Source: Lachnospiraceae bacterium
GTDB lineage: Bacteria; Bacillota; Clostridia; Lachnospirales; Lachnospiraceae
Direction of reading: 5' to 3'
DNA: 64,000 bases
Assembly: GCA_009911035.1 (NCBI GenBank)
Contig: QXWO01000001.1
Span: 181,641-245,640 of the forward strand
Shown here: positions 20,328-29,982 of the stretch, one piece after another
Layout: each line of letters begins with the position of its first letter
Position numbering within the stretch: position 1 is the first letter of the stretch
Position numbers and translations under genes: made by a program
The notes under the pieces: generated by a model
What the model was told of the DNA's origin: nothing
The model's database searches: none
Seen by the model: the letters and a program-made list of their open reading frames with translations, nothing else

Positions 20328-21724
20328 GAAAAAGTGTTTTAAAAGGCTCCCTTATCGGCGGTCTGATCATACTGCTGTCTTTGATCTCCATGTACCTGGG
20401 GCTGGCATATTACTATGCGGACGGGTTCAGCTACAACACATGGATCAACGGCATTTACTGTACCGGAAAAAGTGTAAATGAAGTAAATGATGAACTTTTA
20501 AAACAATATGACTATGCCGGACTTACCATTACGGACAGTGATGGTAAGTCTTATACTATTCCGGCAGAAGCAGTGAATCTGACCTTTGATTTCAATGAAG
20601 TACTGGAATTATATCTTGAAAAGCAGAACCCTGTCCTGTGGATCGACAATCTGCTGGGGGAGGCGGGCGAGAAAAGGCTGGAACCGAAGACGGTGTATGA
20701 TAAGGAGGCCTATGATAAAATCGTGAACGGGTTCTCTTTTATGCATGGCAAAGCGGATGAAGAACGAATCGTGAAGGTACTGAAAGGAGATCAGGGATAT
20801 TATCTGGTAAACGAAAGAACACACGTTCTAAACCAGCAGAAGGCAAGAGAACAGATCAAAGAGGCTTTTGAAAGCTTTACTGACACTCTTGACCTGGAGG
20901 GAGCGGGATGCTATGAAGACCTTGTCCTGACGCCGGAGATGAAAGAGGAGCTGGCACTGTGGGAGCAACTTTCCGCTTATCAGGACTGCGGCATAGTTTA
21001 CCGGTTTGGCGACGAGATCTATGCAGTAGATGCAAAAGTAGTCTGCGACTTTATAAAGACAGATGAGGAAGGGAACTTTCTCTATGATGAATGGGGAAAT
21101 CTGTGCACCGACGAAGAAAAAGTGTATGCCTTTGTGGACTGGCTGGCGGATGAATATGATACAGTGGGAAAAGCGCGCCAGTTTCATGCTACCCGGGGAG
21201 AAATCGTGACCGTGGAGGGCGGCATTTACGGCAACAAGATTGACCGGAAAGCAGAGAAAGAATATCTGCTGGAGGCTTTTTTGGACAAAAGACGGGAGGA
21301 ACATGAACCTGTCTATGAGCAGATGGCTTTAAAACAGGGAAAAGACGATATAGGGGATACCTATATCGAAGTGGACATGACGGAACAGATGATGTATTTT
21401 TATGAAAACGGGGAGCAGAAGATAGCAACCCCTGTGGTGACAGGAAATACAGGGCTTAGGAGAGGAACGCCCCAGGGAACCAATTACGTTTACAGCAAAG
21501 AAAGAAACCGGGTGCTCCGGGGACCGGGATATGCCTCTCCGGTGAAATACTGGATGCCTGTAAAGGGAGGTGTGGGTATCCACGATTCTTCCTGGCGGAG
21601 CAGGTACGGCGGCACCATCTATAAAACGGACGGCTCCCACGGCTGCATCAATACTCCTTTAGATGAAGTGGTAAAGCTCTATGATATGGTAGAGATCGGC
21701 ACGCCCTGCGTCATGTTTTATTAA
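20324..21724 (+). CDS. L,D-transpeptidase with VanW-type peptidoglycan-binding domain
   Basis: The 466-residue product has one N-terminal membrane anchor (about 8-30), a PG_binding_4/VanW-like middle, and a C-terminal YkuD domain with SHGCINTP (catalytic Cys near 441). Such enzymes form 3-3 cross-links or attach proteins to peptidoglycan outside the membrane. Its ATG overlaps the ilvB stop by 4 bp, so it is probably cotranslated with a biosynthetic gene, which is an unusual pairing. Confidence 0.92.
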   Translation: MRKSVLKGSLIGGLIILLSLISMYLGLAYYYADGFSYNTWINGIYCTGKSVNEVNDELLKQYDYAGLTITDSDGKSYTIPAEAVNLTFDFNEVLELYLEKQNPVLWIDNLLGEAGEKRLEPKTVYDKEAYDKIVNGFSFMHGKADEERIVKVLKGDQGYYLVNERTHVLNQQKAREQIKEAFESFTDTLDLEGAGCYEDLVLTPEMKEELALWEQLSAYQDCGIVYRFGDEIYAVDAKVVCDFIKTDEEGNFLYDEWGNLCTDEEKVYAFVDWLADEYDTVGKARQFHATRGEIVTVEGGIYGNKIDRKAEKEYLLEAFLDKRREEHEPVYEQMALKQGKDDIGDTYIEVDMTEQMMYFYENGEQKIATPVVTGNTGLRRGTPQGTNYVYSKERNRVLRGPGYASPVKYWMPVKGGVGIHDSSWRSRYGGTIYKTDGSHGCINTPLDEVVKLYDMVEIGTPCVMFY

Positions 21725-21742
21725 AACTTTCATGGAAATCAA

Positions 21743-21771
21743 TTGACGAAAGTGGTAAATGAGTTTAAAAT
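21743..21771 (+). promoter_or_regulatory. Sigma-A promoter for serC-serA
   Basis: TTGACG (21743-21748) and TAAAAT (21766-21771) are 17 bp apart and lie 45 bp before the serC start. Confidence 0.75.
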
Positions 21772-21815
21772 GTTTGGAGAAAAAGGGAAATACCCATAAA
21801 TGAGGAGGAAGAAAA

Positions 21816-22898
21816 GTGTCCAGAGTGTATAATTTTTCGGCTGGCCCGGCAGTTTTACCGGAAGAAGTGTTAAAGGAAGCGGCACAGGAGATGCTGGATT
21901 ACAAAGGGTCCGGCATGTCTGTTATGGAGATGAGCCACCGTTCCAAGGTGTATGACGGAATCATAAAGGAAGCGGAAGCAGATTTACGGGAACTGATGAA
22001 TATCCCTGACAATTATAAAGTTTTGTTTTTGCAGGGAGGTGCCAGCCAGCAGTTTGCCATGATTCCCATGAATCTTATGAAGAACCGCAAGGCAGCCTAC
22101 ATTGTAACAGGCCAGTGGGCCAAGAAAGCTTATCAGGAAGGTAAGATTTACGGTGATGCGGTTGAGGCAGCATCTTCGGCTGACAAGACATTTTCTTATA
22201 TCCCGGACTGTTCGGACCTTTCTATCCCGGAAGATGCCGACTATGTATACATATGTGAAAATAATACCATATATGGTACAAAGTTTAAGACACTTCCCAA
22301 CACCAAAGGCCATACGCTGGTCGCGGATGTTTCTTCCTGCTTTTTATCAGAGCCGGTGGATGTAAGTAAATACGGTGTTATTTATGGCGGCGTGCAGAAA
22401 AATATCGGCCCTGCAGGGGTTGTGATCGTCATTATCAGAGAGGACCTGATTACAGAAGATACTCTGCCCGGAACGCCCACCATGCTGAAATATAAGACAC
22501 ATGCAGACGCAGACTCCCTGTACAATACCCCTCCGGCATACGGCATTTACATCTGCGGAAAGGTGTTTAAGTGGATAAAGAAAATGGGCGGTCTTTCTGC
22601 TATGAAAGAATATAATGAAAAGAAAGCAAAAATCCTCTATGATTTTCTGGATGAAAGCAGCCTGTTCAAGGGCACGGTGAGAAAAGAAGACCGCTCCCTT
22701 ATGAATGTTCCTTTCATAACAGGAGATGAAGAGCTGGATGCAAAATTTGTCAAAGAAGCAAAAGAAGCAGGATTTGAAAACTTAAAAGGACACAGATCCG
22801 TAGGCGGCATGCGTGCAAGTATTTACAATGCCATGCCTATAGAAGGCGTGGAAAAGCTGGTTGCTTTCATGAGAGAATTTGAAAAAAATAATGGCTGA
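21816..22898 (+). CDS. serC: Phosphoserine aminotransferase
   Basis: The 360-residue PLP enzyme turns 3-phosphohydroxypyruvate into phosphoserine. It starts with VYNFSAGPAVLPEEVL, has the PLP lysine in YGGVQKNIGPAG and ends with GHRSVGGMRASIYNAMP. The start codon is GTG with GAGGAGG upstream. It is paired with serA, 21 bp downstream. Confidence 0.96.
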   Translation: MSRVYNFSAGPAVLPEEVLKEAAQEMLDYKGSGMSVMEMSHRSKVYDGIIKEAEADLRELMNIPDNYKVLFLQGGASQQFAMIPMNLMKNRKAAYIVTGQWAKKAYQEGKIYGDAVEAASSADKTFSYIPDCSDLSIPEDADYVYICENNTIYGTKFKTLPNTKGHTLVADVSSCFLSEPVDVSKYGVIYGGVQKNIGPAGVVIVIIREDLITEDTLPGTPTMLKYKTHADADSLYNTPPAYGIYICGKVFKWIKKMGGLSAMKEYNEKKAKILYDFLDESSLFKGTVRKEDRSLMNVPFITGDEELDAKFVKEAKEAGFENLKGHRSVGGMRASIYNAMPIEGVEKLVAFMREFEKNNG

Positions 22899-22919
22899 TG
22901 ACCGAAGGAGAAAATAAAA

Positions 22920-24083
22920 ATGTTCCAATATTATTGTTTAAATCCCATTGCCCATGTAGGGCTTGAGAAGTTTACCGATGAATTTGAGAAAACACAGGAC
23001 GTAAATGACGCCCAGGGAATCCTTGTAAGAAGCGCATCCATGCATGACATGGAATTGTCAGATAATCTTCTGGCAGTTGCAAGGGCAGGGGCAGGGGTCA
23101 ACAATATTCCCCTTGATAAATGTGCGGAAAAGGGAATTGTTGTCTTTAACACCCCCGGAGCAAATGCAAACGGCGTAAAGGAACTGGTGATTGCAGGTAT
23201 GCTGCTGGCTTCCCGGGATATTGTGGGAGGCATCAACTGGGTAGAATCCGCCAAAGATGATGAAAATATTGCAAAAGCCACGGAAAAAGAAAAGAAACGC
23301 TTTGCCGGAACAGAAATCCAGGATAAAAAGCTGGGTATCATCGGTCTTGGGGCCATCGGCGTAAAGGTGGCCAATGTGGCAAAACATATGGGAATGGAAG
23401 TGTATGGCTATGACCCTTACGTTTCCGTAGATGCTGCCTGGAATTTAAGCCGGGATGTAAAGCATGTGCTCAATGTGGAAGAAATCTATGAAAACTGCGA
23501 CATCATCACCATTCATGTGCCACTTCTTGAGTCCACCAAAGGCATGATCAATAAAGAAGCGATCAATAAGATGAAAGACGGAGTCATTCTCTTAAACTTT
23601 GCAAGGGATCTGCTTGTAAATGAGGGAGATGTGCTGGAAGGCATTAAGGAAGGGAAAATCCGTAAATATGTTACAGATTTCCCTAACCCTGTCACAGCAG
23701 GACAGGAAGGATGTATCGTGATACCCCACTTAGGCGCTTCCACGGAAGAATCCGAGGATAATTGTGCCAAAATGGCTGTAAAAGAAATGATGAATTATTT
23801 GAAAAACGGGAATATCAACAACAGCGTCAATTATCCGAACTGTGATATGGGCGTGTGCAGCCAGGCAGGACGCGTTGCTATCTTCCATAAAAATATCGCC
23901 AATATGATTACCAAGTTTACCGCATGTTTCGGGGATGAAGGGATCAATATCACGGATATGACCAATAAGTCCAAAGGGGAAGTGGCCTATACTATGATTG
24001 ATATTGAACAGCCTGCTGATGCAGAGATTATTAATAAATTGCAGACCATCAAAGGCGTATTCCGCGTAAGAGTGGTGAAATAA
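22920..24083 (+). CDS. serA: D-3-phosphoglycerate dehydrogenase
   Basis: The 387-residue enzyme oxidises 3-phosphoglycerate in the first step of serine synthesis. It has a substrate half, an NAD Rossmann motif GLGAIGVKVANVAKHMGM (about 143-160), the catalytic-His region IPHLGASTEES, and a C-terminal ACT domain (last 70 residues) that in the family can bind serine for feedback control. It is expressed with serC. Confidence 0.95.
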   Translation: MFQYYCLNPIAHVGLEKFTDEFEKTQDVNDAQGILVRSASMHDMELSDNLLAVARAGAGVNNIPLDKCAEKGIVVFNTPGANANGVKELVIAGMLLASRDIVGGINWVESAKDDENIAKATEKEKKRFAGTEIQDKKLGIIGLGAIGVKVANVAKHMGMEVYGYDPYVSVDAAWNLSRDVKHVLNVEEIYENCDIITIHVPLLESTKGMINKEAINKMKDGVILLNFARDLLVNEGDVLEGIKEGKIRKYVTDFPNPVTAGQEGCIVIPHLGASTEESEDNCAKMAVKEMMNYLKNGNINNSVNYPNCDMGVCSQAGRVAIFHKNIANMITKFTACFGDEGINITDMTNKSKGEVAYTMIDIEQPADAEIINKLQTIKGVFRVRVVK

Positions 24084-24107
24084 TCTGTCTGGCCTGGTAT
24101 TAAAAAC

Positions 24108-24179
24108 ACAGACAGGGCGGTAGGGACTATGGGCCTTGTGCCTGAAGCTGCCATATTATGGCGGCTTCTCCCTGTCTGT
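24108..24179 (+). ncRNA. Structured element after serA: terminator or small RNA
   Basis: ACAGACAGGG (24108-24117) pairs with CCCTGTCTGT (24170-24179) as a 10-bp outer stem. Inside, GAAGCTGCC (24144-24152) pairs with GGCGGCTTC (24160-24168). No long T run follows, so it is not a plain terminator. The role is unknown. Confidence 0.4.
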
Positions 24180-24212
24180 AAGCTTATTATCTTAAATTCT
24201 TTATGCGGTCTT

Positions 24213-24521
24213 TTAATATTTCGTAAAATCAACCAGTCCCTGCTCATCTAAATCTTCCTTCAGCATGGCATCCTGTTTGGCGGATACGATACTGGCCAGA
24301 TCCATATATTTGATAAATACATCTTCCAGCGCCATGCTCTTTTCATCAGCGATTTCCTGCATGATAGGTTTTAATTTGTCAAGCTGAAAGGAGATCCGGG
24401 TCTTCTGGGGGTCAATATCTCCAAGCACCTGCTCTGAATAGGCATTGATCCGGATGAGCATATCCCTTTCTTCCTCATTTAAAGCGTCAAACTGACCATA
24501 ATTTTTTCCTGTCTGAAACAT
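24213..24521 (-). CDS. Small conserved-type hypothetical protein, 102 aa
   Basis: The protein is charged, mostly helical and soluble, with no recognised domain (ALNEEERDMLIRINAYSEQVLGD, then IMQEIADEKSMALEDVFIKYMDL). A GAAGGAAG ribosome site lies 7 nt before the ATG, which supports it as a real gene. It is divergent from glgB. Confidence 0.65.
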   Translation of the reverse strand: MFQTGKNYGQFDALNEEERDMLIRINAYSEQVLGDIDPQKTRISFQLDKLKPIMQEIADEKSMALEDVFIKYMDLASIVSAKQDAMLKEDLDEQGLVDFTKY

Positions 24522-24641
24522 ATTTCCACTTCCTTCTCCATAATAGTATCCGTTAATTTCTGTCTGCCTGTCAGAAAAAGCCAGACTTGTCTGAAGAAAC
24601 GCAAAAAATTAACGAACTGCTGTAATTGTAACACTTGATGC

Positions 24642-24670
24642 TTGTGTTGTATAGATATCTTTGTTAAAAT
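24642..24670 (+). promoter_or_regulatory. Probable glgB promoter
   Basis: TTGTGT (24642-24647) and TAAAAT (24665-24670) are separated by 17 bp and lie 36 bp before the glgB start. Confidence 0.5.
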
Positions 24671-24705
24671 ATAAAGTATACAACCCATTGAACGGAGGGG
24701 AAAGG

Positions 24706-27189
24706 ATGAACAATAAGTTATATAAATTAATGAACTGGCCCAGAATTGAAGGTATTATCTATTCCGAGGAGGACAACCCGCATGAAATTTTGGGGCCTCA
24801 TGTGAATGGGAAAAATGTATTATTTCAGACCTTCTGGCCCGGAGCTGCCAGCGTGCAGATCGTGACAGGGAATGATGAAGAAAAATATGATATGGAAATG
24901 GTGGATGAGAGCGGCTATTTTGCATATCTTATGCCGGGGACTATCCCTGACCAGTACGAGTATGAGGTACATTATACAGAGGGAGTGACCACACGGGTCA
25001 AAGATGCATACAGATATGAGGGTGATATCACGCTCCATGACATTGACAAGTTCAATGCAGGTATTCATTATACAATCTATGAAAAGTTGGGGGCACACTA
25101 TAAAACGGTGGACGGCGTAGAAGGAACCAGCTTTGCCGTATGGGCGCCCAATGCCCTGCGTGTCAGCGTGGTGGGGGATTTCAACCATTGGGACGGCCGT
25201 GTGCACCAGATGAAGAAAAATGCAGAAGGCGGTATTTTTGAGATATTCATACCGGACGTGAAACCGGGAGAGTGTTATAAATATGAACTAAAGGTGAAAG
25301 GGGGCCTTACTTATCTAAAAGCAGACCCTTATGCTTCCGGCCAGCAGCTAAGGCCGGAAACAGCATCTATTGTCTGCGATTTCAATTATAAATGGAAAGA
25401 TAAGAAGTGGATGGAAGCCCGGAAGGGATTCCAGCAGGCTAATTCCCCTATCAGCGTGTATGAGCTGTACCTTGGCTCTTTCAAAAAGGACAGGGATACG
25501 AATTTTTATTTAAACTATAGGGAGCTTGCCCCTGAAATCGTGAAATATATCAAGGAAATGGGGTATACTCATGTTGAGCTGCTTCCCATAATGGAACATC
25601 CCCTGGATGCATCCTGGGGGTATCAGGTGATTGGCTATTATGCCCCTACCGCAAGATACGGTTCGGCAGAGGATTTCATGTATTTTATTGATACCCTGCA
25701 TCAGGCAGGCATTGGCGTTATCTTAGACTGGGTTCCCGCACATTTTCCCAGAGACACTTACGGACTTTCCCAGTTTGACGGGACTGGTCTGTATGAACAT
25801 GCAGATCCCAGGCAGGGAGCGCATCCTCACTGGGGAACACTGATTTATAACTACGGAAGGCCCCAGGTTGCCAATTATTTGATTGCAAATGCCCTTTACT
25901 GGGTAGAAAAATTCCATGCAGACGGCATCCGTATGGATGCCGTAGCGTCCATGCTTTATCTGGATTACGGAAAGCGGGACGGAGAGTGGATTGCCAACAT
26001 TTACGGGGGACGGGAGAACCTTGAGGCAATCGAACTGCTGAAGCATCTGAATTCTGTCATGAAAAAACGCAATCCCGGCGTGCTTATGATTGCAGAGGAG
26101 TCCACAGCATGGCCTAAAATCACGGGCAGCCTTGAAGATGACGGTCTTGGATTTGACTTAAAGTGGAATATGGGCTTTATGAATGACTTCCTGACCTATA
26201 TCGGCTATGATCCCTATTTTAGGGCCCATCACCATGACGAGCTGACATTCAGCATGATTTATGCCTACAGTGAGAATTTTATGATCGTATTTTCCCATGA
26301 CGAGGTGGTTCACGGGAAAGCGACCATGATTGGAAAAATGCCCGGAACCATAGAAGACAAGTTCGCCAACCTGCGTGTCACTTATGCGTATATGATGACC
26401 CATCCCGGGAAAAAACTTCTCTTTATGGGGCAGGATATTGCGGAGTTCAAGGAGTTTGACGAAACCCGTGAAACAGAATGGGCGCTGCTTTCACAGGACG
26501 CACATAAAGGAGTGAACCAGCTTGTCAGAGATTTGAATAAATTATACAGGGAGAAGCCTGCTTTACATGCGTTAGATACCAGTCCCGAAGGCTTCCAGTG
26601 GATCAACTGTATTTCCCCGGAAAAATGCATGCTCTCTTTCCTTAGAAAATCCGAAAAGGAAGAGGAGGTTCTGGTGGTTGTGGTAAATTTTGCAAATGTG
26701 GAGCAGGAGTTTACCGTAGGCGTGCATTATGAAGGAAAGTATAAAGAAATATTAAATACCGATGATAAGCGTTACGGCGGCCTTGGAAGGGTGAATGGAC
26801 AGGCTTTATTTGTGGAAGAGGAAGAGACAGATGGGAACCCTTACTCCTTTAAGATGACAAGCGCACCTCTGTCTGCCAGCATCTTTGCATTTGCACCTTA
26901 TACGGAAGCAGAAAGGGCCCAGATCGAAAAGAAGAAAGCAAAGATAGCGGCCCGGTTAAAGGCGGAGGAAGCCCAAAGGGAAGCAGAAGAAGCCAAAGCA
27001 CAGGCTTTAAAGGCAAGGGAAGAAGCAGAAGAAGCCAAAAGGCTGGCTGATGGGGCTGAGGTAAGGGCCAGGGAAGCAGAAAAGAAGGCATTGGCAGAAG
27101 CCAAAAGAGCACAGGAAGAGGCCGGAAAGTATGAAGCTCTGCAAAAGGAGGAAACAGCAGCCAAATCTTCCTCTTCAAAGAAAAAATAA
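24706..27189 (+). CDS. glgB: 1,4-alpha-glucan branching enzyme with a long coiled-coil tail
   Basis: The enzyme forms alpha-1,6 branches in glycogen. It has a CBM48 domain (FAVWAPNALRVSVVGDFNHWDG), then a GH13 barrel with nucleophile region GIRMDAVASMLYLDYG, acid MIAEES and FSHDEVVHGK. I start at the ATG after CGGAGGGG, giving 827 residues. The last 90-100 residues are an added Glu/Lys/Ala helix with repeated EEAKA/REAEE phrases ending in SSSKKK, which is not normal for GlgB. mscS follows 14 bp downstream. Confidence 0.93.
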   Translation: MNNKLYKLMNWPRIEGIIYSEEDNPHEILGPHVNGKNVLFQTFWPGAASVQIVTGNDEEKYDMEMVDESGYFAYLMPGTIPDQYEYEVHYTEGVTTRVKDAYRYEGDITLHDIDKFNAGIHYTIYEKLGAHYKTVDGVEGTSFAVWAPNALRVSVVGDFNHWDGRVHQMKKNAEGGIFEIFIPDVKPGECYKYELKVKGGLTYLKADPYASGQQLRPETASIVCDFNYKWKDKKWMEARKGFQQANSPISVYELYLGSFKKDRDTNFYLNYRELAPEIVKYIKEMGYTHVELLPIMEHPLDASWGYQVIGYYAPTARYGSAEDFMYFIDTLHQAGIGVILDWVPAHFPRDTYGLSQFDGTGLYEHADPRQGAHPHWGTLIYNYGRPQVANYLIANALYWVEKFHADGIRMDAVASMLYLDYGKRDGEWIANIYGGRENLEAIELLKHLNSVMKKRNPGVLMIAEESTAWPKITGSLEDDGLGFDLKWNMGFMNDFLTYIGYDPYFRAHHHDELTFSMIYAYSENFMIVFSHDEVVHGKATMIGKMPGTIEDKFANLRVTYAYMMTHPGKKLLFMGQDIAEFKEFDETRETEWALLSQDAHKGVNQLVRDLNKLYREKPALHALDTSPEGFQWINCISPEKCMLSFLRKSEKEEEVLVVVVNFANVEQEFTVGVHYEGKYKEILNTDDKRYGGLGRVNGQALFVEEEETDGNPYSFKMTSAPLSASIFAFAPYTEAERAQIEKKKAKIAARLKAEEAQREAEEAKAQALKAREEAEEAKRLADGAEVRAREAEKKALAEAKRAQEEAGKYEALQKEETAAKSSSSKKK

Positions 27190-27203
27190 GGAGATTCTTT
27201 TAA

Positions 27204-28058
27204 ATGAACGCAAAACAACTGGAGGAAATTGAAAGGGAAGCGGGAATTGCCGAAAAATTTCTAGAACAGCTCCCGGAAAGGGCATTCCATCTTGGACTTC
27301 GTGTGGTGCTGGCAGGATTGACATTCCTGATTGGCATGCAGTTGATTTCACTTTTGCGGAAGGGATTAAAAAATGCCCTTACCAGAAGTCATGTGGACGA
27401 AGCGGCAATTCATTTTATTGATTCCTTTGTCAAGTTCGGACTATATTTTGTGCTCATTCTTACAATTGCATCGGGGCTGGGCGTGGATGCCGCCAGTATT
27501 CTGGCTATCCTTGGCTCAGCCAGTGTTGCAGTGGGCCTTGCCGTGCAGGGGAGTCTTAGCAATTTTGCAGGAGGAGTCCTTCTTTTGACCCTTAAGCCAT
27601 TTCTTGCAGGGGATTACATTAAAGACGCTCTGGGAAACGAAGGCACAGTGGAAGCCATTGATGTATTTTACACGCAGCTTATCACGCCGGATAATAAAGT
27701 GGTTGTCCTGCCCAACGGCACCCTTGCCAACGGTACGATCACCAATTTTACCCGCTGCAGGGAGCGGAGAATCGACATCCCGGTGGGGATTGCCTACGGG
27801 GAAGATATTGATGCTGCAAGGGCAGTACTGTTAAAAATCATCATGGAAGATGCGGATGTTATTGCAGAGCGGGACAGAATCGTGTTTGTGGATTCCCTCG
27901 GAGAGAGCAGCGTGAACCTGAACGTGAGATGCTGGGCTCTGCAGACGGATTACTGGGAGACCAAATGGCGGCTTACAGAGCAGGTGAAAAAAGCGTTGGA
28001 TGAAGCAGGGATCAGTATTCCCTTCCCCCAGATGGATGTGCATTATTATCAGTCATAG
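27204..28058 (+). CDS. mscS: Small-conductance mechanosensitive channel
   Basis: The 284-residue MscS-family channel has three N-terminal membrane helices. The third, pore-lining helix is ASVAVGLAVQGSLSNFAGGVLLL, followed by the cytoplasmic beta domain with GTVEAIDVFYTQLITPDNKVVVLPNG. It releases solutes on hypo-osmotic shock. An AAGGAG site is present and it probably shares a transcript with glgB. Confidence 0.93.
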   Translation: MNAKQLEEIEREAGIAEKFLEQLPERAFHLGLRVVLAGLTFLIGMQLISLLRKGLKNALTRSHVDEAAIHFIDSFVKFGLYFVLILTIASGLGVDAASILAILGSASVAVGLAVQGSLSNFAGGVLLLTLKPFLAGDYIKDALGNEGTVEAIDVFYTQLITPDNKVVVLPNGTLANGTITNFTRCRERRIDIPVGIAYGEDIDAARAVLLKIIMEDADVIAERDRIVFVDSLGESSVNLNVRCWALQTDYWETKWRLTEQVKKALDEAGISIPFPQMDVHYYQS

Positions 28059-28159
28059 GACTGTGCGCGTTACTAAAAATGAAGCAGGAGTACAAATTTC
28101 CTGTCCTGCAAAAAAATATCTTGCAAATTATAAAGTTTGCCTTTATAATAATTCTTGAT

Positions 28160-28232
28160 GCTACTGTGGCTCAGTTGGTAGAGCAGCTGATTCGTAATCA
28201 GCAGGTCAGGGGTTCAAGTCCCCTCAGTAGCT
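28160..28232 (+). tRNA. tRNA-Thr (anticodon CGT)
   Basis: A full cloverleaf can be drawn: acceptor GCTACTG/CAGTAGC, D arm GCTC..GAGC, anticodon stem GCTGA/TCAGC with loop TTCGTAA (anticodon CGT, reads ACG), and T arm AGGGG-TTCAAGT-CCCCT. CCA is not encoded. Confidence 0.95.
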
Positions 28233-28235
28233 TAA

Positions 28236-28275
28236 AAGTCCGCAGATGATACATTCTCTGCGGACTTAGTTTTAT
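28236..28275 (+). terminator. Terminator after tRNA-Thr
   Basis: AAGTCCGCAGA (28236-28246) pairs with TCTGCGGACTT (28257-28267) and is followed by AGTTTTATAT. The 11-bp stem is perfect. Confidence 0.85.
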
Positions 28276-28316
28276 ATAGTGTTATATAAGGATGGTCTCC
28301 GGTGCCTGGCCCTGGG

Positions 28317-29162
28317 TCACGTCCTTTTTTTGTAGATATGCTCTATCCACTGGATACACTGGTATAATCCCATGGCAATCACGCATAAAATAATAATGGA
28401 TGTGATCAACATATTTAGCTGAAATACCTGTGAGCCGTAAATAATCAGATACCCAAGCCCCCGTCTTGCGGCAAGAAATTCGCCGATGATGACGCCCACA
28501 AGGGCAAGGCCGATATTTACCTTCATGTTACTTAAAATAACCGGTATGGAGGAGGGGAGCACTACTTTACGGAAAGCGTCGGCGCGGTTTCCTCCAAGGG
28601 TATAGATCAATTTCAGCTTTTCTTTATCCACATGTTTGAATCCAGTATACAGGCTGATGATGGAACCAAAGACTGCCACAGATATTCCGGCCACAATGAT
28701 GGTGGTGATCCCGGTACCCAGCCAGACGATGAAAAGGGGCGCAAGAGCCGACTTGGGAAGGCTGTTTAACACCACCAGATAGGGTTCTGAAATTTCCGAT
28801 AAAGTTTTGGAGTACCACAAAAGGGTAGCCGCAATGACGGAAATAATGGTAATAAGCAGAAAGCTGATCAGTGTTTCAAGTAGGGTGATGCCTGTGTGGG
28901 TGAAAAAGGAGCCGTCTTTTATCATTTCCATAAAATAGGAAATCACCATGCCGGGACTGCTGAAAAAGAATGTGTCGATCCACCCAAGCCGCCCCGCTGC
29001 TTCCCAGAGTCCGAGAAATGAAACAAGGACGATGAGACGCAGCACAGTAACAATATGATGGTGCCTGCGGTGGCTTTTTACATATAACTCCTGTGCAGTC
29101 GGTTCTTTATAAAGGTTTACATTGTTTCTGGAAGTTTCATCCGTTTTCTCCGCAATATTCAT
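28317..29162 (-). CDS. ABC transporter permease, nitrate/sulfonate/thiamine-precursor type
   Basis: This membrane permease of the SsuC/TauC/ThiX type has about six helices and a C-terminal EAA-type segment (RADAFRKVVLPSSIPVILSNMKVNIGLALVGVIIGEFLAARRGLGYLI). I start at MNIAEKTDETS, preceded by GGAAGGAG and overlapping the ATPase stop by 26 bp. The substrate is not readable, since no binding protein lies beside it and no riboswitch is seen. Confidence 0.85.
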   Translation of the reverse strand: MNIAEKTDETSRNNVNLYKEPTAQELYVKSHRRHHHIVTVLRLIVLVSFLGLWEAAGRLGWIDTFFFSSPGMVISYFMEMIKDGSFFTHTGITLLETLISFLLITIISVIAATLLWYSKTLSEISEPYLVVLNSLPKSALAPLFIVWLGTGITTIIVAGISVAVFGSIISLYTGFKHVDKEKLKLIYTLGGNRADAFRKVVLPSSIPVILSNMKVNIGLALVGVIIGEFLAARRGLGYLIIYGSQVFQLNMLITSIIILCVIAMGLYQCIQWIEHIYKKRT

Positions 29163-29910
29163 CAGAAATCTCCTTCCATAATAAAGTAAATAAATCCTGG
29201 AATTCCGGCGCGCTTCTTGCGGCAAGGGGGGAATTGCCGGATATTGTCAGGTGAACGGGAATGTCGTTTTTAATGGTGGCAGGACGTCTTTTCAGAACTA
29301 AGATCCGGTCGGCTAAGGACAGGGCTTCTGATAAATCATGGGTGATCAGGATGGCCGTGATTTTGGAAGCCCTGATGATAGTTCCTATATCTGCCGAAAC
29401 CATCAGCCGGGTCTGGTAATCCAGGGCGCTGAAAGGTTCATCCAGAAGGAGCAGCTCCGGCTCCATGACCATGGTCCGGATAAGCGCTGCACGCTGTTTC
29501 ATGCCGCCGGATAATTCGCCAGGCTTTTTATCCTTAAACTTGTCAAGGCCGTAATCCGCCAAAAGCCGGGCCGCAAGGGATTCCTTTTCCGGGGTCAGGG
29601 TCTTATTGATTTCAGGACCTAAGAGCACATTTTTCCATATGGTGCGCCATTCCAGAAGATGGTCCTGCTGCAGCATATATCCAATCCGGAAGCTTTCGCC
29701 TGCATTTAGGATGACGGAACCGGATTCGGGAGCCAGAAGTCCTGCGATAATGGACAGCAGCGTGGACTTACCGCACCCGCTTGGGCCGACAATAGCCAGG
29801 AATTCTCCCTTTTTTACCTGAAATGATATATTGGATAAAGCCTTTGTTTCGCCGTTTAAGCTGTGATAAGAGAAACAGATGTCTCTGCATTCCAGTATAG
29901 GCTGATTCAT
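29137..29910 (-). CDS. ABC transporter ATPase, SsuB/TauB/ThiZ type
   Basis: The 257-residue ATPase shows Walker [10 protein letters not shown] (about 42-50), signature LSGGMKQRAALIRT and Walker B LLLLDEPFSALD. It powers the overlapping permease gene; both make up a two-gene leftward operon without a binding protein. Sulfonate, nitrate, taurine or thiamine precursors are all possible substrates. Confidence 0.88.
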   Translation of the reverse strand: MNQPILECRDICFSYHSLNGETKALSNISFQVKKGEFLAIVGPSGCGKSTLLSIIAGLLAPESGSVILNAGESFRIGYMLQQDHLLEWRTIWKNVLLGPEINKTLTPEKESLAARLLADYGLDKFKDKKPGELSGGMKQRAALIRTMVMEPELLLLDEPFSALDYQTRLMVSADIGTIIRASKITAILITHDLSEALSLADRILVLKRRPATIKNDIPVHLTISGNSPLAARSAPEFQDLFTLLWKEISDEYCGENG

Positions 29911-29982
29911 AGTTCCTCCAAATTATTTGATCCTTATAGCTATAATCTATGTTGATTTGACATTTATTGTGCATGGATATCC

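Noticed and set aside
24661-24705. Upstream extension of glgB
   Set aside because: It starts in the -10 region; the ATG at 24706 has CGGAGGGG and the normal GlgB start.
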